From contig OX637288.1 in assembly GCA_951799445.1 (NCBI GenBank), positions 30,545,288-30,609,287 of the forward strand: 64,000 nt of DNA, given 5' to 3'. This document shows, piece by piece, positions 35,781 through 47,419 of this stretch. Positions within the stretch are counted from its first letter, which is position 1. Each line of letters begins with the position of its first letter. Source of the stretch: Pseudisothecium myosuroides (lineage: Eukaryota; Streptophyta; Bryopsida; Hypnales; Lembophyllaceae). A model generated the notes under the pieces. That model had not been told where the DNA came from and made no database searches. It saw only the letters and a list, made by a program, of their open reading frames with translations. The position numbers and the translations under genes were made by a program.

Positions 35781-38700
35781 CTATTTGTTGAAAATTTAGG
35801 AAACAAAATGAAACTACAAAGTATTATATAACCAAAGTATGCAAGAAGAAAAGAGTTTAAATATATTCAAAGTAAAGTAAATATATACCAAGGAAAGAGA
35901 ATCTATAAATAATTCTCTTCTTCTACTATTGGTCCAAGGGATCTTCTAACTAAAGTAAACTTACAGTGAATTACAAGTGGAGAGCGTATTAAGATAAGAT
36001 GTTTCTTAACACTATTTTTAATGGCGTATTAGAATAAGGAGATCTTTAGATACTTTAGTTCCACTCTTAGTATTCTATTTTTGAATTTGTCTAAAAACTT
36101 AAATTCATAGAAGTATAGTAAGTTCCTAGTCATGTTTAGAAGCAATCTATTAATTCCTAGTGCCCGTCTAGTCCAATTGAAATGGGGTTATCTATTTCCA
36201 TCTCAAACATCATCCAATCAAAGTTGTCTAACTTCAATGCACTTGATATACTCTTGGAGTTGTTTCATTCTAAGGTAGAAGCACCAATACTCAACCATGT
36301 TCAGTACACAACCTTGTAGGGTTGCAATATTTCCCACCCAAGGTTGGAATAAATTTCAAGGGAATCTGGGAATGTGTTTTTATGATCCTCTTTATAGTTG
36401 AACCTAATAAGGTTATGACACATGTCTTGACGTAGTGAGCAAGAAAGTAAGAAGTAATGAGCGGGAGAGTAGTTCTTGAATGATCGGAATTGAAAGATTC
36501 TAGAAAGTGACTACTAGTGAAATTCAATTTTGGTTCCCAAAATTCATTGTAAATTCAATTTTGGGAATAAAATTTTGAAAATTTTATAATCCCTGTATTT
36601 CCTATCTTCCTATATGGGAAAAACTTCCACCACCTCTTACAGTGCACAATCTGCTCCAAAATTGCTTAAATGGTTGACTACTGGTGCTTTTACCTTAATT
36701 AGATAATTGTTTAATGTACTTTAGTTGCAATGCACTTGTCATCTAGATGAAGCTATCTAGCTTTGGGGTGTTTATCAACTTTTGTAGATGGAGTTGTTTC
36801 AATATACAAAATCATTCATTTGGAGCTAGTTATTTAACTCCAATCAACCTTGTTTATCCATTCCATTACTAATATTATCCATAAAGGAAAAAATGCAACT
36901 ATCGTACGTTTCATCCAAAATTTGTCTTTTTTAATACAAAAAGGTCCTTCCAATATGACTTCTATGCATGCCTTCAATAAATATCTTTCAAAATCACCCC
37001 AATTAGAAGTTGAGAACATTTTAAAGACATATTGGAATAATCCTATCAAAAATATTTTAATATTCAATTCACATCCTATTCTTTGAAATATAAATGTTTG
37101 TTTTTAATATTTTATCATTAATAAATATTGCTTAGTGAATTGCACGTAGCTCCTTCCACATGGAAATGTTCTATGGATCATAGTTTTGGTATATATCTTT
37201 GTTTGAAAATCTAGTTGCTACAACATTTTTTAAAGTTTTCACAAACCAATATTTATTGTTAAAAAATGTATTTGCTACAAGAAACTCAATATTGAAATGA
37301 AACATGCTTGTATTCTTTGAACTATAAAATATTGGCAAAGAAGAATTTTGAAAATCCATTCAATTTACATATCAAAAAACAACACAAAAATCTTACAAAA
37401 ATCCAATAAATAAAATTCAAGAAATCTTGTAAAAGGATACAATGATACTTGAAATATGAAAACATCCAATTTGGAATTAAATGAACAACACAAGGTTCAT
37501 ATGATAATGCATTGTTTACATTTTAATGCACAAGTAAATAAACTAGGTATATTACAAAATAGAAAGTTTAATCCTCAAATGTTGCTTTAACTATTTTGTT
37601 GCATTGGAATGGCAATCAAATGAACTGGATAGAGATTGAAAGCAATTTTTTATCCACGTTTTTCTTGTTGACCTTTCTTATTGGGTTGTGAAGAGCATGC
37701 AATTGAATTTGCAATCTTGCCAATGTTTGTCTTTACATAAATGAGAAGTTGAGAAAAAAGTAAAATCACAAAAATGCTATTTCAGTGTATTTTGGAGAGT
37801 TGTTGCTCCTTGCTCTAAATTTGAAATTTCTTCATAAAAACAATATTTATTGAGTTTGAGCCCAACTAATGAAATGAAGATCATCTATTCTAGTTCCTAT
37901 TCTAATTTGAATTTTGAAAAAAATGCTAAAGTTAAATTTTTTATTGCAATTTGAACTTTGGATGTATTTTCAATGTCTATTAAATTCTAATCATAAAATG
38001 TCAAGTATATTCTATTTATGTTATGCAGTTCTGTACTAAAATATACACACAAGGTAAAAATTTCAGATTTTTGAGATAATTTTTTATTCGATACAATTTT
38101 TCTTTACTTTTTTTTCAAAAATTCTCAAAAGAATCAAGTTTTTACCAAAAAACCTAAATTTTTTGTAAAATAAAGAAGACATATAATTTCATGTTTGAAA
38201 AATAAAAATATTTTTTTCGTTAACAAGTAGTTGCTAAATAGGAGCATACATAGTGATGGAATTTCATCTCTTACTTTGTGGTCATAGGTTTGGCATTTTA
38301 GGGTTAATTGCTATTCCCTTTGCTCCCTTGTTGCCCTTCTACTTTTTTTAGCATTTAAATCTAGGTGTAAGCAAAAGTGTTAGTGAACTTGCTTTCATAA
38401 TGAAGAATAAGCAAGAACAAAACTAGCAAGCAACAACCTTTGTAGACTAATCCAATGTACTATATGAAAAAGACAAAACAATTTTGCGTGAAAGCAAAAA
38501 GAATTTTTTTTGGATAACAACATGCATGCAAATGATTGCCCTTAACCCCTCATAGTAGATCTTTATTTCTATAGAATGCCTCATCCTAGTTGCTTCACAA
38601 TGTAGTTTTGGATGATACTTGATACAACCATATGGTCAACCATCTGCTCTATTTACCTGTCATTATTGTACTGCATTCCTTAAGTTGGCACAATTTTGGG

Positions 38701-40129
38701 CACCAAAAACTATGATATTCATTTGCACAAAGATCTACAAACTAGAAATTGCATAGATTTATGGATTTACATTTTAGGTTGCATTAAAATGTGCCAAAAT
38801 AGTGAAATTTCACCAATATAACAAAATTGAACTAAGGTGTGATTGCGTGAATCAACGACGTTAGTTTATGAGCCTAAAAATGCAAGCTTAAGAGCTGTGA
38901 ACAAAACCCTTGCAAGCCATGAGTGTCAACTACAAAAAAACTTAGAAATTTTTAAGACCAATACCGGTAGAGAGAAAAGCAGAGACATTTCAAAAATTTA
39001 TTATTAATAGTAAAATTTTGGCCCTATAACCATGGACCTATGAACATGGGAGTGTGGCCAACATGAATGTTGTGCTTGCAATCAACAATTTTAACCTACC
39101 TTGAGCCCCATTTTTTTTTGTTCGTGAAAATATATGTTGAATATCAAGCTAAAATGGTTGTATTGGTCTTCTACTAAAAATTAACTTACAGTGAATCTAA
39201 TAGTTGATCCATTCCTTGTAAGCAAGGGTATTACCATTGTTTAAATCAACCAAGTAGGTTTAAATTCCGTCATTTTTGGCAAGTAGATTTACATTTTAAT
39301 AAAGTTAGTTTGTTAAAATATGTAATAGTAATAACTAATTGTATATTGAGAACAAATTGCCACTAGCTAAATATGTAGAATGACAATTTAGTTCAAGCAC
39401 TTTTAGCCATGTGAGTAGGATGTAATATTTAGTTAGCCATGTATTAGCTTCACATCTTATATAGGTAGTTATAAACAAGAAAATAAAGTTAAAAAATTTA
39501 ATATAAAAAACATCATATAAATAAATACAACTCACATCATTTCATTCCTAAACTCAGGATATTTATTTAAAAAAAACCATATATCGTAATAGTCCCAATT
39601 TTAGAACTTGGAAATGGAAGCTACAAAAACAAAAAAAACAATTGAAAAAATAATGTTTTGAGAGTCAAATCCCTAAATCTTCGAAAGGGCCCCTTGGTAT
39701 TGAACAGGGTATCTAGAGATGACGGAGTTGTGTAAGCCAAAAAAAAAAATTGGGAAAAAAAATTGAATTTTTTTTAGAATTCCTCCTCCCATACAGTCTT
39801 TAAAGGGTCTCTCAATGCCTTGAAATTTTTTTAGAGTTCCACCTCCGGTAGCTTTACAAGGTTTCTTGATGCCAAAAAGGATGTTTGACACTTTGGAGGT
39901 GATGGATCGGAGTTGCAATTGAGAAGAAAAAAATGGACAACGTGTTTGGTGAACATTTGGAGTGTTTCAACCCTCTTTCTAGCCAATTGACAACGCACTA
40001 TATAAATACCTCACAAATTTGAGGCTCATAGGCTATGATACACTGAACACCTTACAAATTTGAAGTTCAAAGGCTCTTAGGTTTCCAAGCTAACGCTTCA
40101 TGGCTGACGAAATTGAACTCTTGAACCTG
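35781..40129. other. Long AT-rich stretch without recognised genes
   Basis: The frames in 36834-37086 on both strands are mutual shadows. Near 39750-39860 the phrase '(a)gttcc(a/t)cctcc.....gt(c/a)ttta(a/c)a(a/g)gg' is repeated in tandem. Nothing else is supported. Confidence 0.4.
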
Positions 40130-40514
40130 AATGAAGGAGCTTTGTCTTCTAACATTGATGATTATGATTAAAACTAAACTAATGGATTTGTATTAACCTT
40201 GGAAAGACGTGGACAACAAAACATTAGAAAAAAATTAGGCCTCCGGAGGGCCACTAGGCACTAATGACATCCTTAAAGATTTTCACGTCATGCCTAGCTC
40301 CATAGAATCGTACAAATTGGGGATTCACCTAGTCTAACTTTTGCAAAGGTAGTCAAGATGTAAAAGTGAGGGTGCAACAAAGGTAGTGTTTAATAAACAA
40401 CCCAAAATCCATTTGAAATTACTAATCAACTTAGAGTCCAAGGTGATTTATGAACTCTTATGAATCTAGCAACTAGCTTCAATTCAAAAGCCACTTAATT
40501 TGTTGTATAGAAGA

Positions 40515-41141
40515 TGAGAAGAAAAGCTCTTTACACAAATAGGATAGTAGTAAGTAATCCAATCCATATAGGATATGTAAATTAGGCTTAATAGGAATTC
40601 AGCCGCTAATAGTCAAGTCAAAACAGAGGAATTGTGCTCAAAGTAGAATTTTAGACCTCATTTTAGCATAGTAAATTAGTAAAATATCTTTTTCCAAAAA
40701 ACTTTGAAATAAAAAAAGTTGGAGAATCAAGCTAAATTTTATTTCTAAAAATCTGTTTGAGGTTTTGACTTTTGAGTCTCCAATAAAAAGTTATAGACAA
40801 ATTTCAGAGAGGACTTGGAAGGGACATTTTTTTTGACATTTTCAAACACCCTCTCTGAAATTTGTCCACAACTTTTTATTGGAGACTCAAAACCTCCAAC
40901 AAATCTTTGGAAATAAAATTTATTTTGATTCCCCAATTTATTTTGTTTCAAAGTTTTTGAAAAAAGATATTCTACTATGCTAAAATGAGGTCTAAAATTC
41001 TACTTTGAGCACAATTCCTATGTTTTGACTTTAACTATTGGCAGTTGAGTTCGTATTAAGTGTAATTTACCTATCCTACATGGATTGGGTTACCTACTAC
41101 TATCCTACTTGTATAAAAAGTTTATCTTCTCTTCTTCATTC
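40515..41141. mobile_element. Long foldback (hairpin) element, copy 2
   Basis: This is the best-preserved member. Two arms of about 300 bp are inverted around a centre near 40830. 'aggatagtagtaagtaatcc' on the left is answered by 'ggattgggttacctactact' near the right end, and the outer ends 'gaagatgagaag' and 'cttctcttcttc' also pair. It interrupts duplicate block B relative to block A. Confidence 0.8.
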
Positions 41142-41711
41142 TCACCAAATATTAATGAAGTAAGTCTTTCACATTGCCATAAAAGAATTCTTGATGGTAG
41201 ATAGTAATTGGACTATTTTGAGCTCTTTTTTTGTAATAACTTGGTCAGAGTGCAAGGTGCATCACAATACAAGGTGTCTAATAATAAATTGGACCTCTAG
41301 CATTCTAATGTATCTTGAGTAGCAATAGGAGAAAAAAATAATAAAAGTGCAAGATAAAATGGAAGATTTGAGGTTCTTTGAGGGTTGTGGAGCAGCCTTC
41401 TGGAGGTTTGATTTTTCCTCTAATGAATGTCCAATGAATGGCTTTCTAAAGAAACTATTGAAAGAAACTTTGACAACCATCCGGCATTCAAACGTACTAT
41501 GAGCTGCAATAGGAGAAAAAGTAAAAAAAGTGCATGAGAAAATGTAAGATTTGGGGTCCTTTGAGGGCTGTGGAAGGGCCCTTCAAAGGCATGATTTTTT
41601 CTCTAATGAGTGTCTAATGAATGGCTTTCTAAAGAAACTATTGAAACAAAGAATGTAATTATTCAATCTAGAATTTGATTACCTTGGTGATAGAGCAACA
41701 TCCTTCTAGGA
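41142..41711. repeat. Tandem pair of about 180-bp phrases ending 'ctctaatgaatgtccaatga'
   Basis: The segments about 41310-41450 and 41500-41640 are near copies ('gcaataggagaaaaa', 'gaggttctttgagggttgtg', 'aatggctttctaaagaaact'). Related single phrases occur at 44220-44310 and 59850-59915. It is an unclassified dispersed repeat. Confidence 0.5.
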
Positions 41712-42366
41712 TTAACTCCTTAAGTCCCAAAAGCAGCAAAAGAAATCACAAAAAGTCTGATTTTCTTAGTTTTTTTTCCAAAGATTATATTTTTGTTTAT
41801 ATTTAAAGCTTTGATTTAGTCTATTTGGACTAGTGATGAGAAAATTATAGACATTCTTATTTTTTGGACAATCTAAGCATCTTTTTGAAAAATTAACTTC
41901 ACGGTTTCACGGTATAGAATACATTTTTGAATGCAATTTTACAATTTTAATAGAAATTGTTAGACTTAGTTAAATTTGCTTGCTAAAACAATTTCACCAT
42001 TGAGATCATTGTGTTTCAATTCCATCTTGAAGCTACTAACAATTTAGTTTTTCCTTCAACCTTAGGATCTAGTACTTCTACTTAATAATTTTTTAATGGG
42101 TGAAAATTAAGTGATTTTTTGTTGAATTTTTTTTGGTAGATTTTCAACATAAAAAATAAGAAAATCAAACCAATAGTACAAAAACTTTAAGCTAAGAATA
42201 TTTAAAGGCAAAAAATCTAGTCAAGCAAGGTGTAAAAAAATTTGTTTTCTTTCACTTTAAATGCAAATATTTTGCAATCTACGAGGTCAAAGTTTTTAAA
42301 AATTTCTTCTACTCATTTTTTTAGTGGTTTTTGATGGAAAGAAGGTCTTGGGACTTCAAAGGTTAA
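41712..42366 (-). mobile_element. TTAA-flanked element, copy 7 (AAAGTCCC subfamily)
   Basis: The copy is 655 bp with TTAA borders, ends CTCCTTAAGTCCCAA and (inverted) CCTTTGAAGTCCCAAG. The flanks join as 'ccttctaggaTTAA' plus 'aaagattggtta', matching the uninterrupted paralogue 'ccttctacggTTAAgaagattggtt' at 32812 in duplicate block A. This is a direct empty-site comparison. Confidence 0.8.
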
Positions 42367-43175
42367 AAAGATTGGTTATGGACTACAATGAGTGAACAAG
42401 AATGCCCACATTTTTAAGCAACCTATTTAAATTTACTTTCTCTTAATTCCAAACCCTACAAATACGCCACCAAGCGTAGTTCTTTTTCTTTTGAATATTC
42501 TATATTTATTCTATACCACCAAGCCTAATTCCATTTTTTTTTAATATTCTATATTTATTCTACACCACCAAGCCTGGTTCTATTTCTTTTCAATACTTTG
42601 TACTCATTCCACACTAGAGATGCTCTACCAAACCAAGGTTCATGGCCAAGTTTTTGTTTAGAATATTTTCAATGGAACAAGTTTATGAGGAAGCATCATT
42701 TATCTAGAAACAAACCTAAGGCACCAAATCTATTAACATCTCTCAAGCCATTTGACCTACGTCAACAATATCACATAATACATAAGATGCAATACGAGGT
42801 GCAATACCAATTAATATCACTCTTATATTTCATTACAAGTTCAACACTACAATTAAGGTTATGCACTCATGCTCTTTAGGCCAAAATGTACCACCACATT
42901 TGCTGATTTGCCCAAGCAATAGAAATCTTGTTGTTGTAGAGTATATTATGGAGGACAAAGACTAAGACAAAGATTGCTTCCACAAAGACCCAAAAAATGT
43001 TTGCCATTTCTAAAAGCGTTAGAATCTTCACAAAATAGTGAAATTAGGTTGCCTTAACAATTAGGTTGCCTTACTCCAAGAAAGTGGCTTTACAAGCCAT
43101 AAATGTCAACAAATAATTCTAAAGATATTTTCAAATGTACATATGGAGGTTTAGGAGTCCCAAATACAACAACAT

Positions 43176-45105
43176 CTAATTCACAAGTAGTGCAGTCTTA
43201 TACAATAACATGAAATATTTATATAATGTCAAATGTCGAGAAATTAGTATGGGGCAACCTAATTTCACTATTTTGTGTAGATATTTATACCACGTCTTGT
43301 TTGACAAATCGTACGCTACATTCCAACCATTGAATGAGCAAAAGAAGATAGAGCTTGCTAGGCCAATGGCAACTGCAGGTGTTTTATATTTAGAGTCTAT
43401 GATAACCTGGATGTAGACATCATTCCCTAGAAACCACTCTAGCATTTTGCTTCCCAACACTAATAAATGTATGGACTCCCTTCTTGCAAGGATGAACTCG
43501 ACAATTTCTATAGAGGTCACTAGCTAGCAATAGAGGCTCTCTGTAGTTTGTATTCATGATCACACAAAATAACTAGCCATCGCATACTAACATTTGAAGA
43601 TCAACCCGATCATCACGAGTGCCAACCATTAAAGGATATTTCAATCCTCCGGAGTGACAAATCAAGCTATTTCAAAGCTTGATCTGTCACTATGGCCAAT
43701 TTTATTAAAATGGCAATATTCCCTGTGCCATTTTTTCAGACCGCCCGCTCTGAACATCTAGGACAGATATAAATTTTTCATAAATCTAAGACTGTTGTAG
43801 ATTTTACACATCTAGAACATTTATAGATTTTAGATTGGCCGTTCTACAAAATCTAGGACTGGTATAGATTTTAGATATTTAGGACAAATGTAGATTTCAA
43901 AAATGTAGGATAGATGTAGATTTCAGACCGGCTGTTATGAACTGTGAAAGTGCCAAAAGTCACCTGAATATCGCCATTTTATTGAATTTGGCCATCACTC
44001 TGAAAAAGTGTGGCAATGAGTAATCAGCCAAGCTGACCGCTCGCCGAAACAGTTAGATTTTGCGGGTTTTATTTTATTTTATTTATTTTAAATTTATTTT
44101 TGAAGATTAAAATTATAAAAATTATAAAAATTATAAAAAAAAATTTTAACTCGTAAAACTTGGTTCCTATGCCACTGCCACTACCATTTTAGGTGGGCGA
44201 GATTAGGAGGAAAATGTTCTTTTCAGCCCAAAAAAAACAAATTTCAGGGTACCTTGGAGGGCTATGGAGTGTGGAGCACCTCTCCGAAAGCCTGGAATTT
44301 TCTCTAATGCACAAGGGACATCAACCCCAAGGTCAGAAAACACACTTGTCACCTTATTGTAAGAAACTAACCCGGCATGCAGTCTATCTTTTAAGGCGAC
44401 AGAGAGAGAGCACGGCTCACGACGTCCATTGAGACCGTTAAGATGCCCGGGGACTGCGCCAGATGCCCTCCAGCTTGTTGTCTTTGACTCATAAAATGTA
44501 AACGGCATTTGGCTGTGAGGCGTCTTCAGTAAGAGTAATAAAATAGATCTCATACTCCATTGAATTCCTATCTGTGGACATCATGACCCATTCAGGTCTT
44601 TTCGACCATCCTGCAAAGCAAAAGCTGCTTGACAGTTTTTCATACAAGATTGCACACAAGCAGTGCCTCGTGCATTTCCAGCTCACAACAAGTTTTGCTC
44701 CCGTTGTAGATGTGAGACGACAAACACAAAAGCCCTCCATCAACTGCCAGAATGGTAGATCTCCACAAACGCCGTCAAGGGCAACACACACTGATTCCCT
44801 CCTGCTTTACAAAGTCGGTAAGGAAGTCATTACTTAAATTGAAAAACCTCTTGCTTGCGACATCCAGAACCTCCCAACCCCCCCTTGAACAGAAATGATG
44901 GACGCCATCCCGCTCAGAAAAAAGAACGTATTCTTCTGGAGATGAGGCTCGAGCATGACGTGAGGCAAAGTCGGGGCGACATATGAATCTGTTCCATTCC
45001 TTTGAGATCGCCCGAAACCGGCACAGTGAGTCGAGTGGAAGAAACTTCCCGATCACCTCAAATGAATCCGAAGGAAGTTCTCTCCGCACTCTCTCCATCC
45101 TGCAT
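43176..45105 (-). pseudogene. Decayed F-box gene, duplicate of 34154-35407
   Basis: The order of homology matches the intact gene: F-box near 45098-44960 (RELPSDSFEVI, LCRFRAISKEWNRFI), WEVLDVASKRFFNLSNDFL, then a frame change near 44780, AGWSKRPEWVMMSTDR near 44610, a second frame change near 44520, TTSWRASGAVPGHLNGL near 44470, LVSYNKVTSVFSDLG near 44350. An insertion of roughly 670 bp (about 43640-44310) precedes the last part, SIEIVEFILARRESIHL to WYKYL. An early one-base change shifts the frame from the shared ATG (45105), although an ATG at 45098 restores it. It is a pseudogene by multiple independent lesions. Confidence 0.85.
43650..44005. mobile_element. Small foldback insertion inside the F-box pseudogene
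   Basis: Inverted ends pair 'ggccaattttattaaaatgg' near 43704 with 'ccattttattgaatttggcc' near 43972. A second small hairpin (tgacaaatcaagc / gcttgatctgtca) lies at 43657-43690. The middle (43760-43925) is a degenerate repeat of about 24 bases around 'atctaggacagatatagatt'. The exact insertion ends are uncertain. Confidence 0.5.
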
Positions 45106-45860
45106 GACGAGCCTCTGATGCTGAATCGCTCTTCACGGTCGCCTTGCTCGTACTTCAAGGTAGGCTCCCTAGCGATTGCTTATGCTACAACACAAGAAAC
45201 GAGTACTAAGCTGTAGATCACACATTTGACAAGTACGGCTGGCTGTTGCTAAAAATTTCCCCGCAAGTAGATTTCTGTATGCTCCCAAGACTGGCAAAGA
45301 ACAGGATTACTGCATCCTCGTACACATTCTGATATCTTCAGCAATACGCGTCAGGATTCGGCTATATTCGAAATACTTGGGAGATTGATCTGGTGAATAC
45401 AAGTTAATGAATATAATACTGCCGGGCTAGCACCTCATGCAACACAAACCCCCACCTCTTTCAAAAATATACCATAAACACCCAGCAATGATGCAAATCG
45501 ATCGGAAGTTATATTACATGAGAAAGAAGAGACGCGTACATTTCTCATTCAAATCGATCAGAAACATAGGAAACATCAAAAATGTTCAAGAGTATGTTAA
45601 CGACACAAAATCCCGTAGAAGGCACTATAGTTTCATCCATTGCTGCAAAACTTGCAGATTCCAAGCACACACAGCATCACACGAACGACATTTGGTCATC
45701 AGTCAATGCAAGATGTGCCGAAGCTAGCGTCTCTATGCAGGAAACCAGGCGGACTAAGAGAATATCTGTACACAGACCTTCAAGCCTCGATTTCTTCGTC
45801 CAATTCTCATTAGAAACCGTAACAAGTGCAGGTATGTGCGTCTTGCCTCATAGTTACAGG
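45106..45860. repeat. Duplicate block B, upstream flank of the F-box pseudogene
   Basis: The segment 45715-45850 matches 35600-35735 ('gctagcgtctctatgca', 'ttcgtccaattctcattaga'). Block B is longer here, with about 400 bp (45240-45700) absent from block A. Frames on both strands are overlapping and unrecognised. Confidence 0.6.
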
Positions 45861-46062
45861 TCTGGCAATGTACGTTAATTAATTAAGATGTAGCAGGCAC
45901 CGCTGGAAACTTCAGTCAACACCATTGTGAATTTCAAATTCGTACACTTGAAAATTTGATCCACACACAACATATATAATCCCTGATCGAAACCGCAATT
46001 CAAGCCATCAAGAAGTTCCACAAAGCCTATCAATCTGCTCACCCGTTCCTAAAGAGCTTTGA

Positions 46063-46790
46063 AGCTGATTGCACGAAACACCTGTACTATTTGTTGCGTT
46101 TTGCAATAGTACTCATGATTTTTTCTGGAGTACTTTAAAATTAGAAAATCAATTTTTTTAAAAATCAAAAAATATGGCCAATGTATGCACCTTTAAGATG
46201 AAGGTAACCACTAAAGGAAATTCACTAAAAAATTCTCTAAGTAGGAGAACTAGAAAAGTGCCAAATCTTAAGAAAATACATACTTTGATGTTTTAATTAG
46301 TAGAAAATAGGAAAAAGCTTAAATAAAAAAAATAAAAATTGTCCACTTGTGGCAACTCTATGGAGATGGTCATTCACCAAAAAAAACACCAAAATAATCT
46401 TTTACATGCTTCAAAATGCTAGTAGAAAGGGACTCAATTTGTGGACTTCTATACCACACAAAATTAAGTATTTTTAGAATTACTTTGGACAATAGCTACA
46501 AGTCTACTAGAAGACCATCTCTACCAAATTTCAGCTCCAAATTTGTTTTTATGGGTACTAAATAGTACTAAAAACCTCCAAATTGGCATTTGTGACATAA
46601 TATCGGGGGCTATTATTAAATAGTAAAACATTTTTAAAAAACTCCAAAAAAATAGACAAGGTGTATAGTAGTCATCGATACCTTGTCTATGAATTTTGAA
46701 TCATTTGGAGTCAAAACCCAAGAATTATGGCCAAAAAACTAATCAGCATGAGACGTGTGACAGAAAATAGTACAAGTGTTTCATGCAACG
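46063..46790. mobile_element. Element with GGGTGATTGCATGAA-type ends, copy of 5281-6010
   Basis: It aligns over its length with 5281-6010: 'ctgtactatttgttgcgttt', 'aagtaggagaactagaaaag', and the right end 'tagtacaagtgtttcatgca'. The left end is decayed (agcTGATTGCACGAAAC). The right end runs directly into the GAGCG-rich start of the next repeat without an intact CACCC end, so the junction is chimeric. Confidence 0.6.
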
Positions 46791-47180
46791 TTGCTAGGAA
46801 GCGAGCGGCGAGCGTAGAGCGGGAAATAGTGAGCGGGGAGCGTAGATCTTGGATGGAAAATGGAAAAATGAAATAAAATTTGGAAATTTTGTGGATGAAA
46901 GTGATTGACATTTTGGATGAAATTGACTGAAATTTTGGATGAAAGTGACTGAAAATTTGAAATTTTTTGGCTGAGAGTCTCAAAATTTTTTGTGGTTGTG
47001 AACTGAATTTTAGATTAAAGCATACAAAGGAAGAAATGGTTTGGATGAAAGAATTGGATGAAAGTAGATGAAATATTGGATGGAAGTGGACGAAATATTG
47101 GATGAAAGTAGATGAAATATTGGATGAAAGTAGATGAAAAAATGGATGAAAGTACAAATAATATTGGATGAAATCATCTC
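46791..47180. repeat. GAGCG-rich head plus TGGATGAAAGT minisatellite
   Basis: Repeats of gagcgg(c)gagcgtagagcgg (46801-46850) are followed by about 15 units of ggatgaaa(a/g)t(a/g/t)(g)a. The reverse complement of the same arrangement occurs at 61880-62563, where it ends in an intact TTGCAATCACCC terminus. Minus-strand frames reading HPIFHLLSSN are translations of the minisatellite and not a protein. Confidence 0.7.
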
Positions 47181-47419
47181 CAATAGGAGTTCAACCATTC
47201 CTTGAAAAACTAAGAGACAACACTAGGAAAATGAGAAAATGAGTGACAAAATTCCATTGCCATGCACAACTGAATAGTTTTAGATGATGGGACCTATGAC
47301 CGCGGTTTTAGGGTGTCTTATGACCACGGTTTAGGGTACGTGTCATTTTCCACACATATAACAGTAGATCTAAAATACACCTAATACCGTGGAAATATAG
47401 AATGCGTGGAATCGTGGAT

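Noticed and set aside
36834..37086. Overlapping sense/antisense frames of 77-78 residues
   Set aside because: They are mutual shadows in AT-rich DNA with no motif, splice signal or compositional shift.
46711..47198. Minus-strand protein rich in HPIFHLLSS
   Set aside because: It is the translation of the GGATGAAAGT minisatellite; unit boundaries, not codons, are conserved.
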